From Saxidomus purpurata (taxonomy: Eukaryota; Mollusca; Bivalvia; Venerida; Veneridae), in contig JAFMSR010000013.1 in assembly GCA_022818135.1 (NCBI GenBank), forward strand, positions 28,041,331 through 28,105,330: 64,000 bases of DNA, given 5' to 3'. The notes beneath the pieces are model-generated. The model had not been told where the DNA came from and ran no database searches. It saw only the letters and a list, made by a program, of their open reading frames with translations. Numbering within the stretch: position 1 is the stretch's first letter; the number at the start of each line of letters is the position of its first letter. A program made the position numbers and the translations under genes. Below are positions 46,601-58,209 of this stretch, piece after piece.

Positions 46601-49166
46601 GTATTTGACAAGACACCGTAAGTGTGTTCCCTTCTGGTAATGCAAACACAATATAGAAAGTTTGGTCCATGAAAAATAAACCTTCTCTGTGTATTTGTGA
46701 TATTCATTATACTGTTCTTACTAAAATGAATCTTGAATAAAGAAATGCAAAAAGTACAAATTTTAATATTGGAAAATTTTGATAGAAAAAAGTACGTCCT
46801 TCATTTTTTCATTTGTTTAGTCACATCGCAGTTGCATTTTTACTTGGCAGGAATAGTAAAATCGTTAGTCTGTTATAGGTTATAACCACGATTGCTATGA
46901 AATCACTGAGAGAGATCGGAAAATGTACAAACCACTCAGTGATAGAGATATATGTAGATTTGTCGACAATCTAATTTATTTGGGACAAGACGAAAACGCA
47001 GATGAGAATTATCCAGGTTGTAAAGATTGCCCTTGCTGTCAGATGAAAGGTTTGCTTGTACTTTCATTCGTTACCGTAACATGACCAAGAATCAGTTAGT
47101 GTATAACACAAGTTTAATCGTAGTCACACCTTCATTAGCAAGACCTTATAAATAAAGAAAACTAACACGATTTACTAATTATATCTAAGAGAAAAAAACT
47201 AGGTGAGTTACTCCAAACTACGAGAACTCAACAATTTAATGTTTTCTTATGATTTTCGGGAATTAACATCAGCAGAACAACGCAAAGATTAATATTTTAT
47301 AAATGGTTTCTAAACCTGTTAAAACAAATCTATTATCTGATTAAATAAACTGTCTTATACCTGGGACACCCATCATACAGGTGGAAGGTTTACCCCTCTA
47401 CAACTGTGTTTAATTCTCAGTATATTTTACTTTCAAATAGCTTCATTAAGTTTGCATCATGTTTGTTTACCGTTCTCATCGGATGGGAAAATGTTTTCAC
47501 GTGCAGTTTTTTTCCACAATTACCTATCATAAAAGAGTGATTAACATAAAAATTAAGAAGAGCAAGGTTAACGAGTTGTTTTTGTCAAGTGATACGTTTT
47601 AAAAAATTTAAAAATTTGCCATGCATCTCTATTGAAAGTTCAAAAACATTTTTTTTCTAAATTTACTTGTAAAGGTTGCAAGACAGTAGATGCTGTTAAC
47701 TATACTGGTACTTGGTCACGAACAATTAGTGGCAGGAAGTGCAAGCTATGGACTGAGTTTGGACATGGGACGCCTTGGTATTTTCCAGACAAAACGGTCG
47801 AAGAAGCCTATAACTACTGTAGGCATACAAATGGTGAGTCTTTAAAGAACATATTGGGTTTATATAGTATCTCTCTGTTCTGTCATGAGCCCACCCGGTC
47901 GCCTCTTGTCCATTTCCTCTATTTTCCTATCTATATCGTCTTGACATGGTTTGATTATTGCAATTTAGGTACAATATTCCTTTCGTCGAATCTTAATTCA
48001 AGCTTATACGGGTATTATGATAAGTCATGTTTAGTGTCAAGTCCATATTTTTAAGTATTTTCATGAATCTAGTGTCGAGTATTTATTTGATCGAGGCAAC
48101 TAATTCTGAATCGCCCCGATTCAAGAGAAAGGGCACACCAAAGGGTCAAGGGTATGAGATTGAACTGTCCATTATCATTGAAGTGATTTTATGAATATTT
48201 GGTCAACTTTTCATCTTATCGAGACAAGATGACTGAAATCACAGTGACATCAAGGGACTAAATATCATAATATTACATGATTTTAAAATCTGAAGGACTT
48301 TCACAACTTTGTGTCAAATGTCTATGCCACATGATGGTTCAAAGTCCATGCAATAGTATTTACTGTCTTGCTCAGAAAAATGTACTTATGAGCGTTATAA
48401 TTGTACAATTTATTGTCTCAATGTGTATGAATTTTATCAACAAATCATGGCGGCCTTTCTTACACTAAAGTTCTTCATTTTTAAAGTCAAAACATATTTG
48501 TTTGGTGGGATGTAAATCACCTTTAGTTGTAGCGTTTCGCTATATACATTGAATAAATACCAGTTTTTGAAACACAGTTTAGACATTTGCTGTATGGGAA
48601 CACAGAGGAAAGCATACAGGGTGTAATTGAACACATCGAACATTGTCTCTGTAGTAATATATCATATTATTGCATGTGAAATTTAAAACTTAATAACTAG
48701 ATGTACCAATGTGAAATCATTTCATCTTCTTTAATTATGTATTTGTTTTATTTTGGAAAAAGATGGAAATTAATTCATAAGATCAAATGGAGTTTCAGAC
48801 AAACTGTTGAGCTATTTGAAAGAAATATCTTACTCTTAAAATTTACATGGTCCTGTACTTAATCCGATACGTTTAAAACAAGTAATATTGTTTTCAACTT
48901 GAAAACTTTCATCTTTTTAAGATTACATGAGCGGGCCAATATATTGCTTCACTGAAGATAACACCACTCTTACAGAGCACTGTGATATTCCCGACTGTGA
49001 CACACTGCTCTCATCGACTATCGAAACTTCTCAGAGTACACCAGGGCAGGAATTAGCGACTTCACCGCTTACACCTCCACACATCTCTGGATCAACAAAA
49101 CAAGCATCAGTGTTAATTTCTATTTTTTTGTCGTTTGCACTAATAATGAATTATACGTTTCAGTGA
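40597..49166 (+). CDS. Three-kringle, Cys-rich, putatively GPI-anchored surface protein
   Basis: Ten exons: 40597-40669, 41506-41697, 42370-42461, 43435-43591, 44692-44745, 44837-45013, 46519-46617, 46879-47049, 47675-47833, 48922-49166. They total 1,419 nt (472 residues) with every junction in phase. Order: signal peptide (hydrophobic LLVACLLAF, cleavage near VCEG); kringle 1 (exons 2-3); Cys module A (exons 4-5); kringle 2 (exons 6-7); Cys module B (exon 8); kringle 3 (exons 9-10); Ser/Thr/Pro stalk; C-terminal hydrophobic run with no cytoplasmic tail, as in GPI-signal proteins. Each kringle has all six cysteines and is split after NYCR. Kringle 2 keeps DPD and PWC, features of lysine-binding kringles; 1 and 3 have IYC. 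Such domains bind extracellular ligands; the ligand is unknown. Exon 8 could end at 47016 instead. No protease domain follows, unlike plasminogen. Confidence 0.85.
41506..41697 (+). CDS. Kringle gene exon 2: kringle 1, first half
   Basis: Acceptor TTTTTACACAG, donor GGAA|GTAAGG, phase 1-1. DCFYKASNGNLYYNG, then HPCLRW and ENYCRD give cysteines 1-3 of the kringle. Confidence 0.88.
42370..42461 (+). CDS. Kringle gene exon 3: kringle 1, second half
   Basis: Acceptor CGTCTAG, donor ATG|GTTAGT, phase 1 to 0. DIYCYILNPGLQETLCSAPY then C give cysteines 4-6. The usual Trp before the fourth cysteine is Tyr. Confidence 0.8.
43435..43591 (+). CDS. Kringle gene exon 4: Cys-rich module A
   Basis: Acceptor ATTTACAG, donor AGAG|GTACTA, phase 0 to 1. 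Cysteines in IRCRYL, GECYNN, YYCKD, INNCLKLFCC. Not recognised; the CC followed by one further Cys in exon 5 vaguely recalls a three-finger (Ly6/uPAR) ending, but the spacing is not convincing. A damaged copy at 7591-7733 shows the same exon edges. Confidence 0.78.
44692..44745 (+). CDS. Kringle gene exon 5: 18-codon microexon
   Basis: Acceptor CGCTCTAG, donor TTAG|GTAAGC, phase 1-1, 54 nt. DICEQVFMTKAYNSSVYL closes the Cys module with its last cysteine and adds an N-glycosylation site (NSS). Its symmetrical phase would allow skipping without frame change. Confidence 0.6.
44837..45013 (+). CDS. Kringle gene exon 6: kringle 2, first half
   Basis: Acceptor GTTTAG, donor TCAG|GTACAT, phase 1-1. 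GCMYKQSYEYNGTW, TLCTFW and ARNYCRDPDLSG supply cysteines 1-3 and the acidic DPD typical of lysine-binding kringles. Confidence 0.9.
45291..45364 (-). mobile_element. 74-bp stub of the I-group LINE 3' end in intron 6
   Basis: Matches the 3' terminus of the LINE at 8553-8636 with one mismatch seen, including the TGATT-type tail. Flanked by the 15-bp duplication GATTGTAAAGGGCTT (45277-45291 and 45365-45379). The pseudogene has the unoccupied site at 17722-17735. Confidence 0.93.
46519..46617 (+). CDS. Kringle gene exon 7: kringle 2, second half
   Basis: Acceptor TATCGCAG, donor CACC|GTAAGT, phase 1-1. GSPWCFTHKGVLF, later SCSIPICDEY: canonical PWC plus cysteines 5 and 6. Confidence 0.9.
46879..47049 (+). 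CDS. Kringle gene exon 8: Cys-rich module B
   Basis: Acceptor TGTTATAG (the upstream AG at GGCAG gives a stop in this phase), phase 1-1. DCYEITERDRKMYKPLSD, RDIC, then GCKDCPCCQMK near the end. Two donors keep the frame: 47016 (138 nt) or 47049 (171 nt); the longer keeps the C-x2-C-x-CC cluster and is preferred. Family not recognised. Confidence 0.7.
47675..47833 (+). CDS. Kringle gene exon 9: kringle 3, first half
   Basis: Acceptor TGTAAAG, donor AATG|GTGAGT, phase 1-1. GCKTVDAVNYTGTWSRT, RKCKLW and AYNYCRHTNG give cysteines 1-3. This exon is deleted in the pseudogene. Confidence 0.88.
48922..49166 (+). CDS. Kringle gene exon 10: kringle 3 end, stalk, hydrophobic C-terminus
   Basis: Acceptor TTTTTAAG, phase 1. 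GPIYCFTEDNTTLTEHCDIP followed by DC completes the kringle. Then a Ser/Thr/Pro-rich linker of about 40 residues, SGS/G small residues as possible omega site, and VLISIFLSFALIMNYTF to TGA. Confidence 0.86.
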
Positions 49167-49284
49167 GCAGCAGAACTACAGTAGCTCTAAACTAAATTCT
49201 GTTTTGTTCAAACAAGGTTTTATTGAACATATTAAAAAAATAACTTTATATTTAACATCATTCTAGAAAATAGTATCTAGTAAA

Positions 49285-49290
49285 ATAAAA
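49285..49290 (+). terminator. Polyadenylation signal of the kringle gene
   Basis: AATAAA 119 nt after the stop codon at 49166, the first canonical hexamer downstream. Confidence 0.6.
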
Positions 49291-50768
49291 CATGTCTAAT
49301 ACTATGCAAAACAAATAATAGAGAAAGAAAACGCCGGTAGACATGTTTTATGCTGAATGTTTGAATGTCAATTATAAGAAAGTATCAAATTGTATATCTG
49401 CGGATGAATATGTTTGGCAGGTTGCAATGATTGACAAAAAAACGGAATTGCATGTTGAAAATCTGTTATTGTAACATTCAAACAAAATGTACCGTTTCAA
49501 GTTTTCTTCACTGTTAAAGTAAAACGACATTTATGATATATTTTTTACTGAAATTAGAAGACATAAATTACAACCAGATTTTGCGAATCTTTTAAAAGTT
49601 AATCCTATTAAATAAAATGTAAACTCATGAAAATCTTCTTTTTAAGTTTTTGAAAAGCATTTTGCAGAAACTATGTTGAAGAAAGTTCACACATTTTAAT
49701 GATACCATGTTTATCGAGCTCATGTAACATGTTTACATGTACATGTAGAATATTTTATAAATAATTTGATTACGGTTTGCTCTTTGGAAAACATTCATTT
49801 ATCATTTAAAGCTTATTATAGTGTAATCCTTTGTCTACTCAAACTAATTAAGAGAGATACTTTAGAGAGATATGATACTCTCTCATTCATTATTATTACC
49901 TAACCAAGATATGCTTTATCTATTTATGATGTTGTATGTGAGATCTGACCCCGTGCTTATAAACGTTTCTTGAGCACATCTCATGCTCAGCATGAAATCA
50001 TGCTCAAGAAATATGAAGTAAATCAAAGTTATATTTATATACAAAGTGGGATTTATTGTAAAGATGTATAAGCTCAAGACGAGACCTTCTGATTATTATT
50101 ATGGAACTAGACTTTGTGGAACATTATAACCTGAATTTATTTCATAGTTCTTGAGCATGATTTTGTGCTGAGCATGAAATTGTACTCAAGAAACGTTTAT
50201 GAGCAAGGGGCCTGCTGTACTGTTTTAAATCTATTACAGTTATACATGGCAAAATTCTGAATGGTGCTTCTTCTATTATTTCATTATTTAATGATGTACA
50301 GCATCAAGGTAATGACATGATCGGAAAGAACTGAACATGGATCATATTCAGTGCTTGTTTTTCCATACTTGAATCCAACTATTAATTTTCCAGCTCTATA
50401 TATGTTCTTTATTCAGCAAAAAAGTCGTCTAAGATAAATTTCCCCTATATTCTAAATGAACTAATGATCGACTGCAGTACATTGCTTAAAGTATGTCCTA
50501 AATTCTTTTAATTCCCTGTTTACAAGGCTTAACTCTTCTCCTAGCTGATAAGATAATAAATTGTGCACTACAACTGTCATTTTTTCCTCAAGAATGGAAT
50601 GTTCTTGGTTAATCATGATAATATTTTTTTCTAATTAAAAAGATAAACAAGAGGGCAATGATGGCCATGTATTGCTAACCTGAGTAAAAGTGCGCTTGTC
50701 TGGTAGGTGTGGTCAATTTTGACCCAAGAGGCAATTTTCCAACTGTATTTGCTAAAATTATAGAACGT
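49291..50768. other. 3' flank of the kringle gene
   Basis: Colinear with 23300-24760 of the other copy apart from the MITE at 49949-50212. The stretch near 50640-50700 (AACAAGAGGGCAATGATGGC) looks like part of a dispersed repeat. No gene seen. Confidence 0.6.
49949..50212. mobile_element. 264-bp MITE with about 65-bp terminal inverted repeats
   Basis: Left end CCCCGTGCTTATAAACGTTT, continuing CTTGAGCAC, is inverted at the right end (AAACGTTTATGAGCAAGGGG). The pairing extends about 65 bp with scattered mismatches. No coding. The duplicated flank at about 24510 lacks the element. Target duplication not clear, superfamily unknown. Confidence 0.82.
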
Positions 50769-51353
50769 TTTGTTAAAAGAGGTTACGACCCTACTGTTTT
50801 GAGACACACCGCATGTTTGGTGTTCAACCCGTTTACAGTTGGACGCTATGCTTCCCTCTTTGATTGTGTCTGACGGAAGAGGGGGAGGACTCTGTGATGG
50901 GCAGTTTTTAAATCCCACTGGGACGAAACTGTTTTGATTTCTGTCCTCTGGCCTGTTTCGTCGGGCCCTTAAGGGTGTTTCTCTTGGTGCTCTGCCTTCT
51001 GCAAATGCATTGAGTACATACGTGTTTTGGTTCTCAAGGTTTGTTTTTTTATATATTTATACACGAGCATTTTTGTGTTTTACATACCATGCCTTTTGTT
51101 TCCATTGCGTGTGTTAGAGATTCACCTAGCAGGGATTACTTTTATTTACACTGTCCTGTGACTTTGGAACATGGTGGGGGTAAGAGTGAGGTTGGGTGCG
51201 CACCATAAACCGGTTTAAGCTCCCCAGTGGTGTTTTTGCCACTGACCGTTCCAAGGCGGTGCCCCACTGTGTTCCGTTAATTGTTCGTTTTGTCCTCGTG
51301 TGTTTGCTTTGTGTGCTTGTGTGTGTTGGTAGTGTATGTTTGTGTGTGTACAT

Positions 51354-51446
<93 letters not shown>

Positions 51447-51556
51447 TGTGTGTGTGTGTGTTGGTGGTGTGCACTTCTGGGTGCTGTGGGGCTCGTTTTT
51501 GGGGAGGCTGCGTTTTTGGTACGTGGCATTCCCTGTTTGATATTATTTTTGTTTTT
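50769..51556. repeat. Dispersed repeat block, copy 2 (shared with 25828-26587)
   Basis: Same start and end points as copy 1; nearly identical outside the microsatellite. Its left neighbour here differs from that of copy 1. Confidence 0.7.
51356..51461. repeat. (TG)n(TGCG)n microsatellite
   Basis: About fourteen TG dimers followed by about fifteen TGCG tetramers. Long open frames on both strands here are products of the repeat. Confidence 0.93.
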
Positions 51557-51614
51557 ATGCTCACAACTGTGTTGTTTGTGCCGTGTGGCGGCCGTAAAAA
51601 GTCTCCCCGTACAT

Positions 51615-52510
51615 TCAATCAATGCCCAACGGAAACGGTGACTGTAAATTTTTAATCCATTTGAATTCTGCTAAATGTCTGGCTTTGATTTTAAAACTAG
51701 ATGTACAATTTATATCATAGACGATTTGCTCTACTGGCTGAATGGTTACCTGATCAATTGTATGGCCAGATTTACGAAAGTGTTGATATAAAAATGTAGT
51801 GAACTTTTTCCGACTTCGCATTTTGTAAGAATGCTCGCGGAAACGAATTTTTAAAGATCGCCCAGTTTGCCCAACATACTGAATACCACAATTGGGTGCG
51901 TTTCAAGTCAGTACATAAATCATGTGGGACGTATTTCAATCAACGTCAGAGTTAAGTACCACATTAAAAGTTCTGCCGTTAACATTTGAGGTAATTGTAG
52001 ACCTGTGCGATAAATGATTGCAACAACCGCACCTCTTAGCATTGCACTTGTTAATAGAACGGTACCCTCTACATCTCTGCGGAAAATTTGTATGTTTTAT
52101 TTTATATTTCTTCAGTATAGTAGAAGTTAAAGGTGATAGACGAATACGTAGATTATTTCGAAAAACAGCTGGAGAATTAAAATGAGTACGTGGAATATAA
52201 AATGACTGTGCAGAATGTAGCTTTAAAGGAGAAAGGCAGATAGACGGTGTATGTCTTTAAAAAGTACTGTTGTTATTAGGCAGATGTACAGATGATGCAG
52301 AGTGTAACCGAAGAGGTGAAAGAATTAATTTTGGAACTATATTATATGTACTCATGTAATGTAATTTTGTAATACCATTCTGTGAAAAGTGGCGTTCGGG
52401 TAGAAAAGTCATCAGTATCAATTCGTCAAGTGAAAATGTTAAGCGACAATTAAACACAACCTGGTTAATCGCGCTGGAGGTCGCAATAGGACGGGATAAC
52501 TAGCATGGAC
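51615..52510 (-). pseudogene. Penelope-like element remnant with GIY-YIG endonuclease
   Basis: On the minus strand the frame GIQYVGQTGRSLKIRFREHS (about 51890-51830) is the GIY-YIG core with the Y-V-G-Q-T-G-R and R-F-R-E-H signatures, followed by FRKSGHTIDQVTI and the C-terminal ARHLAEFKWIKNLQSPFPLG. Upstream comes a Cys-rich CNAKRCGCCNHLS segment, as in Penelope-like elements between RT and endonuclease. Two TGA codons interrupt it, each where the family has Cys, and parts near 52100-52450 are in other frames. RT motifs are not recognisable. Nearby sequence to about 52610 may belong to the same element. Confidence 0.8.
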
Positions 52511-52610
52511 CCGAATGCCAGTGAACACAGAACCTTCAACACGGTATAAAATACTCCTCATCTTGACAGAGGCCGAGGGTTTAGAACGAATAACAATCCC
52601 TGAAGGATGA

Positions 52611-52671
52611 TAAAAAATATATATCCATTCTTCCCGTTGACTTGCTTGCTTATAATAATGTTACAACTAAA
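52611..52671. repeat. 61-bp perfect direct repeat (left copy)
   Basis: Identical over 61 bp to 58210-58270, from TAAAAAATATATATCCATTC to GTTACAACTAAA. The sequence outside differs. The large inverted-repeat arm starts 2-3 bp after it. Confidence 0.93.
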
Positions 52672-52673
52672 AG

Positions 52674-53721
52674 TCGGTAAGTGTTTTCTGAACTCTTTGC
52701 TGTGCGTAAAGTGAAATGAAATATAAGCATTCGATTTGAATCGGTCCGACGTAATAACCGTTTAAAGTCCTATTGTACAGTATTTCGGTGAGAGGTATAA
52801 ACATTACTTGTTCTTTTTTTTTAACTAAAATCTAACATTTTTTACAGAGGCTATAATATCAATTCAGTCAGGCGCCTTGTTTCTACTTTCCTTTATTTTG
52901 CGGTCCTTACTGCCAACTATAAAATACATTTTTTCAACCCTACTCTAATAGGAGCTAATGTTTAGAATTCGTAATACAGCAATATTAAAAAGCGATGTAT
53001 ATAGAAAATACATAGAAAATAATCAATTATATGTCTGAACGTTTATGTTTGAACATCGGAAAAGGCAGATGTTACATATAAGGAAGCATGTCAAATGGAA
53101 GGTAAGGTAGATCTGAAAATACATTTTACACATTCGATGTTAACTGAAATAACTATCAAAAGAGAACTTGCTAATTACACCTTATTATAGCTTATATAGC
53201 ATTCATGAGCAACACATTTTCTTTGCGTGAATTTATATGGTTAACAGCTTATTTTTATCCCCATAAAATAAAATTGTACATGGTTTTTCTTTGTTTTATT
53301 TGCTATTGTTGTTGTGGAAGATAATGATGATTAAAAATGTGATACAGTTGTATCAATCTTCTCTTGACATTGCAAAGACAATTCACACATTGAAATCAAT
53401 GACAGCATAAAGAGGTTGAATTAGAATACTGCAAAAAGTAAATAAATAATCAAATTTGTGAAGGTTTGAGTGTATAGATCGGAAAATGGAAAATATGTTT
53501 GTAAGTGAAACAAATGAGTTTATTGCAGATCAATAATAACATACAGACCACATAACCTGCCACGGTGTAGTGGTACATTGTACATGTAACTTGTTCGCCC
53601 CCGGATCGGAAGGCCTAAGGGAAGTAAGTTTCCATCCGGGTCATGTTTTGGGACAGTCTTTAATGGAAGTCAATATTGCCTCTCTCTATCTTCGTGATTG
53701 ATTACATTGGACTGTCATAAT
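52674..53721. repeat. Large inverted repeat, left arm (about 1.05 kb)
   Basis: Reverse complement of 56345-57381 over its length with scattered mismatches and small indels (roughly 95% by eye). Outer end TCGGTAAGT, inner end ACTGTCATAAT. Confidence 0.92.
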
Positions 53722-56344
53722 CCCATCTGAAACCCATCTTAAAACTATTATGCAAGCAAAACTTTGGGCTTAATGTTTCTTTCAATCGAATACAGTTACT
53801 TCTATATTTTATATCTCTTCTAAATACAATAGGATTTTATGCTCCTTTTTCTTTACCTTTCCATTTGAGTTTTATCTGGATATACTGTTTTTAGGCTGAC
53901 TCTTACTTAAGCTAGTGTTTTAAAGTTTGTGTATTTTTAAAGTGTTATATTCCAATCTATGCTAACTGTATGCATTTTATGTTTTTATTGTTAAGCACTT
54001 TTGAACATATTCATGATATGAAAAGAGTGTTTTATAAATTTGGTACAATAATAATAAGAACAATAGCATTAGGTTTACGATTGGGATGAGATAGACTGTA
54101 GATGCCGGTATGATGAACTGTATCTCAATATCTACAATACATTCCTGTTATTATCAGTGTTCAAGTCAGTGGAATGTAGGACATTGCGAACGCGAAAAGG
54201 CAGGAGGACGTGCGTCTTTCAGAAATCGCCCCCGCTTAGAAAAAGTACGATTATATGGTTATTACATGTTATACCGTATATCGTTATGTTATACAGTTTG
54301 TGTTATCTTTTACCTGAATAATAGCAAAAAGCTTAAATGTTCATATATCCATTGTGACGAGATTTTAACAGAAAAATATTGGTGACGAGTTTAGATGTAA
54401 TGCTTATGATTTAGCAGGTGTTATTAATGTTGATCCTCGTGTAATTGATGCTACCTTTGATGAAGATTCAGATAGCGATGCCAACATTACTATTCTGTCG
54501 AGGCGTGTTAGCTAAACATTAACTCGCAGTTCTCATGGTGATTAACGACCGTAGGATGTCCCTAGTCCTTCGTCAACAGTAATGTCAAATGCCATTTCGT
54601 CGTTAACTACATAAACTTCACGTGTTTGTAAGCTCTCTTAATAGTCCTTTTATAAGCCGCCGAAGAGTTTAATAATTCAGTAGCAAAACAATATGAATGG
54701 AAGCATGTAAGGTAAACTTTTGCACTTCATCTAAAAAGTATGTAATATTTCCAAAAGTAGAGAGTTTGAATACAATGGAATGTATGACAAAGACTACATG
54801 TATATACGTTTGGATCTTTTATTTAGAAATAAGCTTTGTGCACAACTACATGTATAACACTATGTGACCGATGCGATCTCTAGGAACAAATGCTTGTAAT
54901 AAATGAAGACAATTATGACTTAAAATGTTTTCATTTTATTTGTATTATATGTTATAAATGTAGCCAATAACTTTCTTAAAGTCAAACAATCCAATACATG
55001 TATTTATTAACTAGGTTGATACGCTGCATTTTATCTATTTAGTACCGCCTCGGACTGGTACATCTATGGGTAGGAAATACAAACATCTCAGATTTAATTA
55101 TTAAGTGTTAATTCTACAGCTCAGCTATTATTATATAAAATGGGCTTTTTCAATATATTCAAGTTGGATAATCAGATTTTGGCCATGTTACAGATTTGTT
55201 TGAAACTTTAACATCTGATCAATTACACTCATTTATGTTCACTTAGCGCTTAATTCAAGTAAGATTGTCACTGGAGGTATTTTAAAAAAATTGATTTCCC
55301 TCTCCTGGTTGCCCAACCAAGATAATGTTATTCTATCATTAGTACAAATTTGATACACATACTTTGCCTAAAGAAAGATATGAATATAAAACCTATTGTA
55401 ATATATTTGTGAAATATTTGCATTAAAACTATATATTTAGATGGAATTCATGAGAAATGCAAGATTGAAAAATTAGTATTACCTCCCTTTACCTATTTTG
55501 GGTGTGCACCCAAGATAGATTGGAAATAAATGAATTCTGAAGATACACGTAGTTTTAAAACTTGCATTTTGGTTCAGAATGTTAAAATATTTGTATATTC
55601 AAATGTAAACGTAGAAATTATATTGAAATAAAAAAGAAATAATCAACGTTTTAAATTCTTTAATATTAAAGGGTAGTAATAATTTTTTTTATAAAAGTTA
55701 ATAAAACGTTAATTTCTGATACATGTAGGGATCTAACTCTATATAATGGTTCTTTTTGTTCATTAAAAATCTCTAACAGAATATATAAGAAGTAAAAATT
55801 GTCATCAAATGTTGCTTAAAAGTGATTGACCACCTTTAAGGATCTAGTAAAAATATAAATATGTATGAAAGAGTAAGAACAATAAAATGCACATTATTTC
55901 CATAAATCAAAGATAGTCAAAATACCATTTATACATCAAAACATTAACACAAACTGAATGTACATTTGGATATCAGAAAAATCAAAAAGCATATAGCACA
56001 AATTAATTCTATCCTATTTGAAACTTTGTAAAACCTAAAGGTCAATACTATTGAAATACATGTGCATCTACTAATATTTTTAGCATGGAGCATTACCATT
56101 CGCGTCCATTTTTCAAAATAGTGATAGTCTTACAAATCAACGCGACAACATTTATAAAACTTCAACAACATCAATGTAGAAAATATCATTACTATATCAT
56201 ATCATTTGAGACAATATAGTTCTGTATTTGTTATACATACAAATGCACTAAAACAAACAGCTCTTTTAGACTATTTAGAATACTTCTGGAGTTTAGATCT
56301 AGGTATTGTTCTTATACATAGCGACTGATTTAACTTTAGTTGCT
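53722..56344. other. Spacer between the large inverted repeats
   Basis: 2.6 kb AT-rich. A 45-codon frame at 54381-54515 is listed separately. No transposase recognised. Confidence 0.6.
54381..54515 (+). pseudogene. Coding-like fragment inside the inverted-repeat element
   Basis: Reads GDEFRCNAYDLAGVINVDPR, VIDATFDEDSDSDANITI and LSRRVS, then stop. The acidic run and non-random composition look like the tail of a former protein, but it is short and unrecognised; neighbouring frames (e.g. SSHGD) could be its continuation. Confidence 0.3.
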
Positions 56345-57381
56345 ATTATGACAGTCCAATGTAATCAATCACGAAGATAGAGAGAGGCAATATTGACTTC
56401 CATTAAAGACTGTCCCAAAACATGACCCGGATGGAAACTTACTTCCCTTAGGCCTTCCGATCCGGGGGCGAACAAGTTACATGTACAATGTACCACTACA
56501 CCGTGGCAGGTTATGTGGTCTGTATGTTATTATTGATCTGCAATAAACTCATTTGTTTCACTTACAAACATATTTTCCATTTTCCGATCTATACACTCAA
56601 ACCTTCACAAATTTGATTATTTATTTACTTTTTGCAGTATTCTAATTCAACCTCGTTATGCTGTCATTGATTTCAATGTGTGAATTGTCTTTGCAATGTC
56701 AAGAGAAGATTGATACAACTGTATCACATTTTTAATCATCATTATCTTCCACAACAACAATAGCAAATAAAACAAAGAACATGTACAATTTTATTTTATG
56801 GTGATAAAAATAAGCTGTTAACCATATAAATTCACGCAAAGAAAATGTATTGCTCATGAATGCTATATAAGCTATAATAAGGTGTAATTAGCAAGTTCTC
56901 TTTTGATAGTTATTTCAGTTAACATCGAATGTGTAAAATGTATTTTCAGATCTACATTACCTTCCATTTGACATGCTTCCTTATATCTGCCTTTTCCGAT
57001 GTTCAAACATAAACGTTCAGACATATAATTGATTATTTTCTATGTATTTTCTATATACATCGCTTTTTAATATTGCTGTATTACGAATTCTAAACATTAG
57101 CTCCTATTAGAGTAGGGTTGAAAAAGTGTCTTTCATAGTTGGCAGTAAGGACCGCAAAATAAAGGAAAGTAGAAACAAAGCGCCTGACTGAATTGATATT
57201 ATAGCCTCTGCAAAAAATGTTAGATTTTAGTTAAAAAAAAGAACAAGTAATGTTTATACCTCTCACCGAAATACTGTACAATAGGACTTTAAAACGGTTA
57301 TTACGTCGGACCGATTCAAATCAAATGCTTATATTTCATTTCACTTTCCACACAGCAAAGAGTTCAGAAAAAACTTACCGA
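56345..57381. repeat. Large inverted repeat, right arm (about 1.04 kb)
   Basis: Partner of 52674-53721. Ends at CTTACCGA, after which 828 bp separate it from the right 61-bp direct repeat. Confidence 0.92.
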
Positions 57382-58209
57382 ATTTTTGGAAGCCTGTTCA
57401 TTTATTAAATAAATCGTTTGCCTAGTAACCGTTTGTATCCGTTGATACATTTGCAATATGAAGTGATACGGGGTTGCACTAGGCAAAGGACTCCAGCCAA
57501 GTGCTTAAGTAAGCTAAAACATGTACATCATTGAGATATTACGATGTTAAAAACATGCCCCATCTACTTATTGTATGCAATAAAACGTCTTGATGTATGG
57601 TGAAACATAAAAGCTACCATAAAGTAATAGTTATTTACAATTATTTCTCTTTGCTTCCCAAGATCAGTTAACAATGAATTTGTAAATTAAATAACTTATC
57701 CCGAAAAAGCTTTTTCAAGAAATCCTTCAACCTAGTCAATTGACTTGGTTGTTTAATATACGTTCCAACTGAATTATTCGATGTTAAATTGAGACTTTCA
57801 TCAATTTGATTATTTTCAATTTAAGTCTTATTTTTGTCGTCTTCTATCTGAGAAATGTCTATATTATATTCAATCTAATTATGCTCTCATTTGTTTCATA
57901 GCCGTTGATAAGAAAATTGAATCTTTACCAATATCAATTTGCAGTATTAAGTAAAGTTTGATATATCATAATGTAGCTTTACCATCATCATCATTTCCTT
58001 CAACAACATTAGGAACTACAAAACACAAGGTAGCTTGCATATTAATATTTACGATGATAAAATCATGCTTTCACCAAATCTGTTCATGCAAATCGAATGT
58101 ATATATATGAAGCATGGTATACTATAGATTAAAGTAAGCTATAATCAGATACTTATAATTCTTCAAGGGTTCACATTTTAGGTGAATTTAAACAAGTATT
58201 TAAATGATT
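57382..58209. other. Unique sequence between the right arm and the 61-bp repeat
   Basis: AT-rich, no supported gene, no counterpart on the left side of the inverted-repeat structure. Confidence 0.55.

Noticed and set aside
51860..51990. Selenocysteine codons in the Penelope-like GIY-YIG region
   Set aside because: TGA at two Cys positions, but other frame breaks show a dead copy and no SECIS-like context was recognised; decay is simpler.
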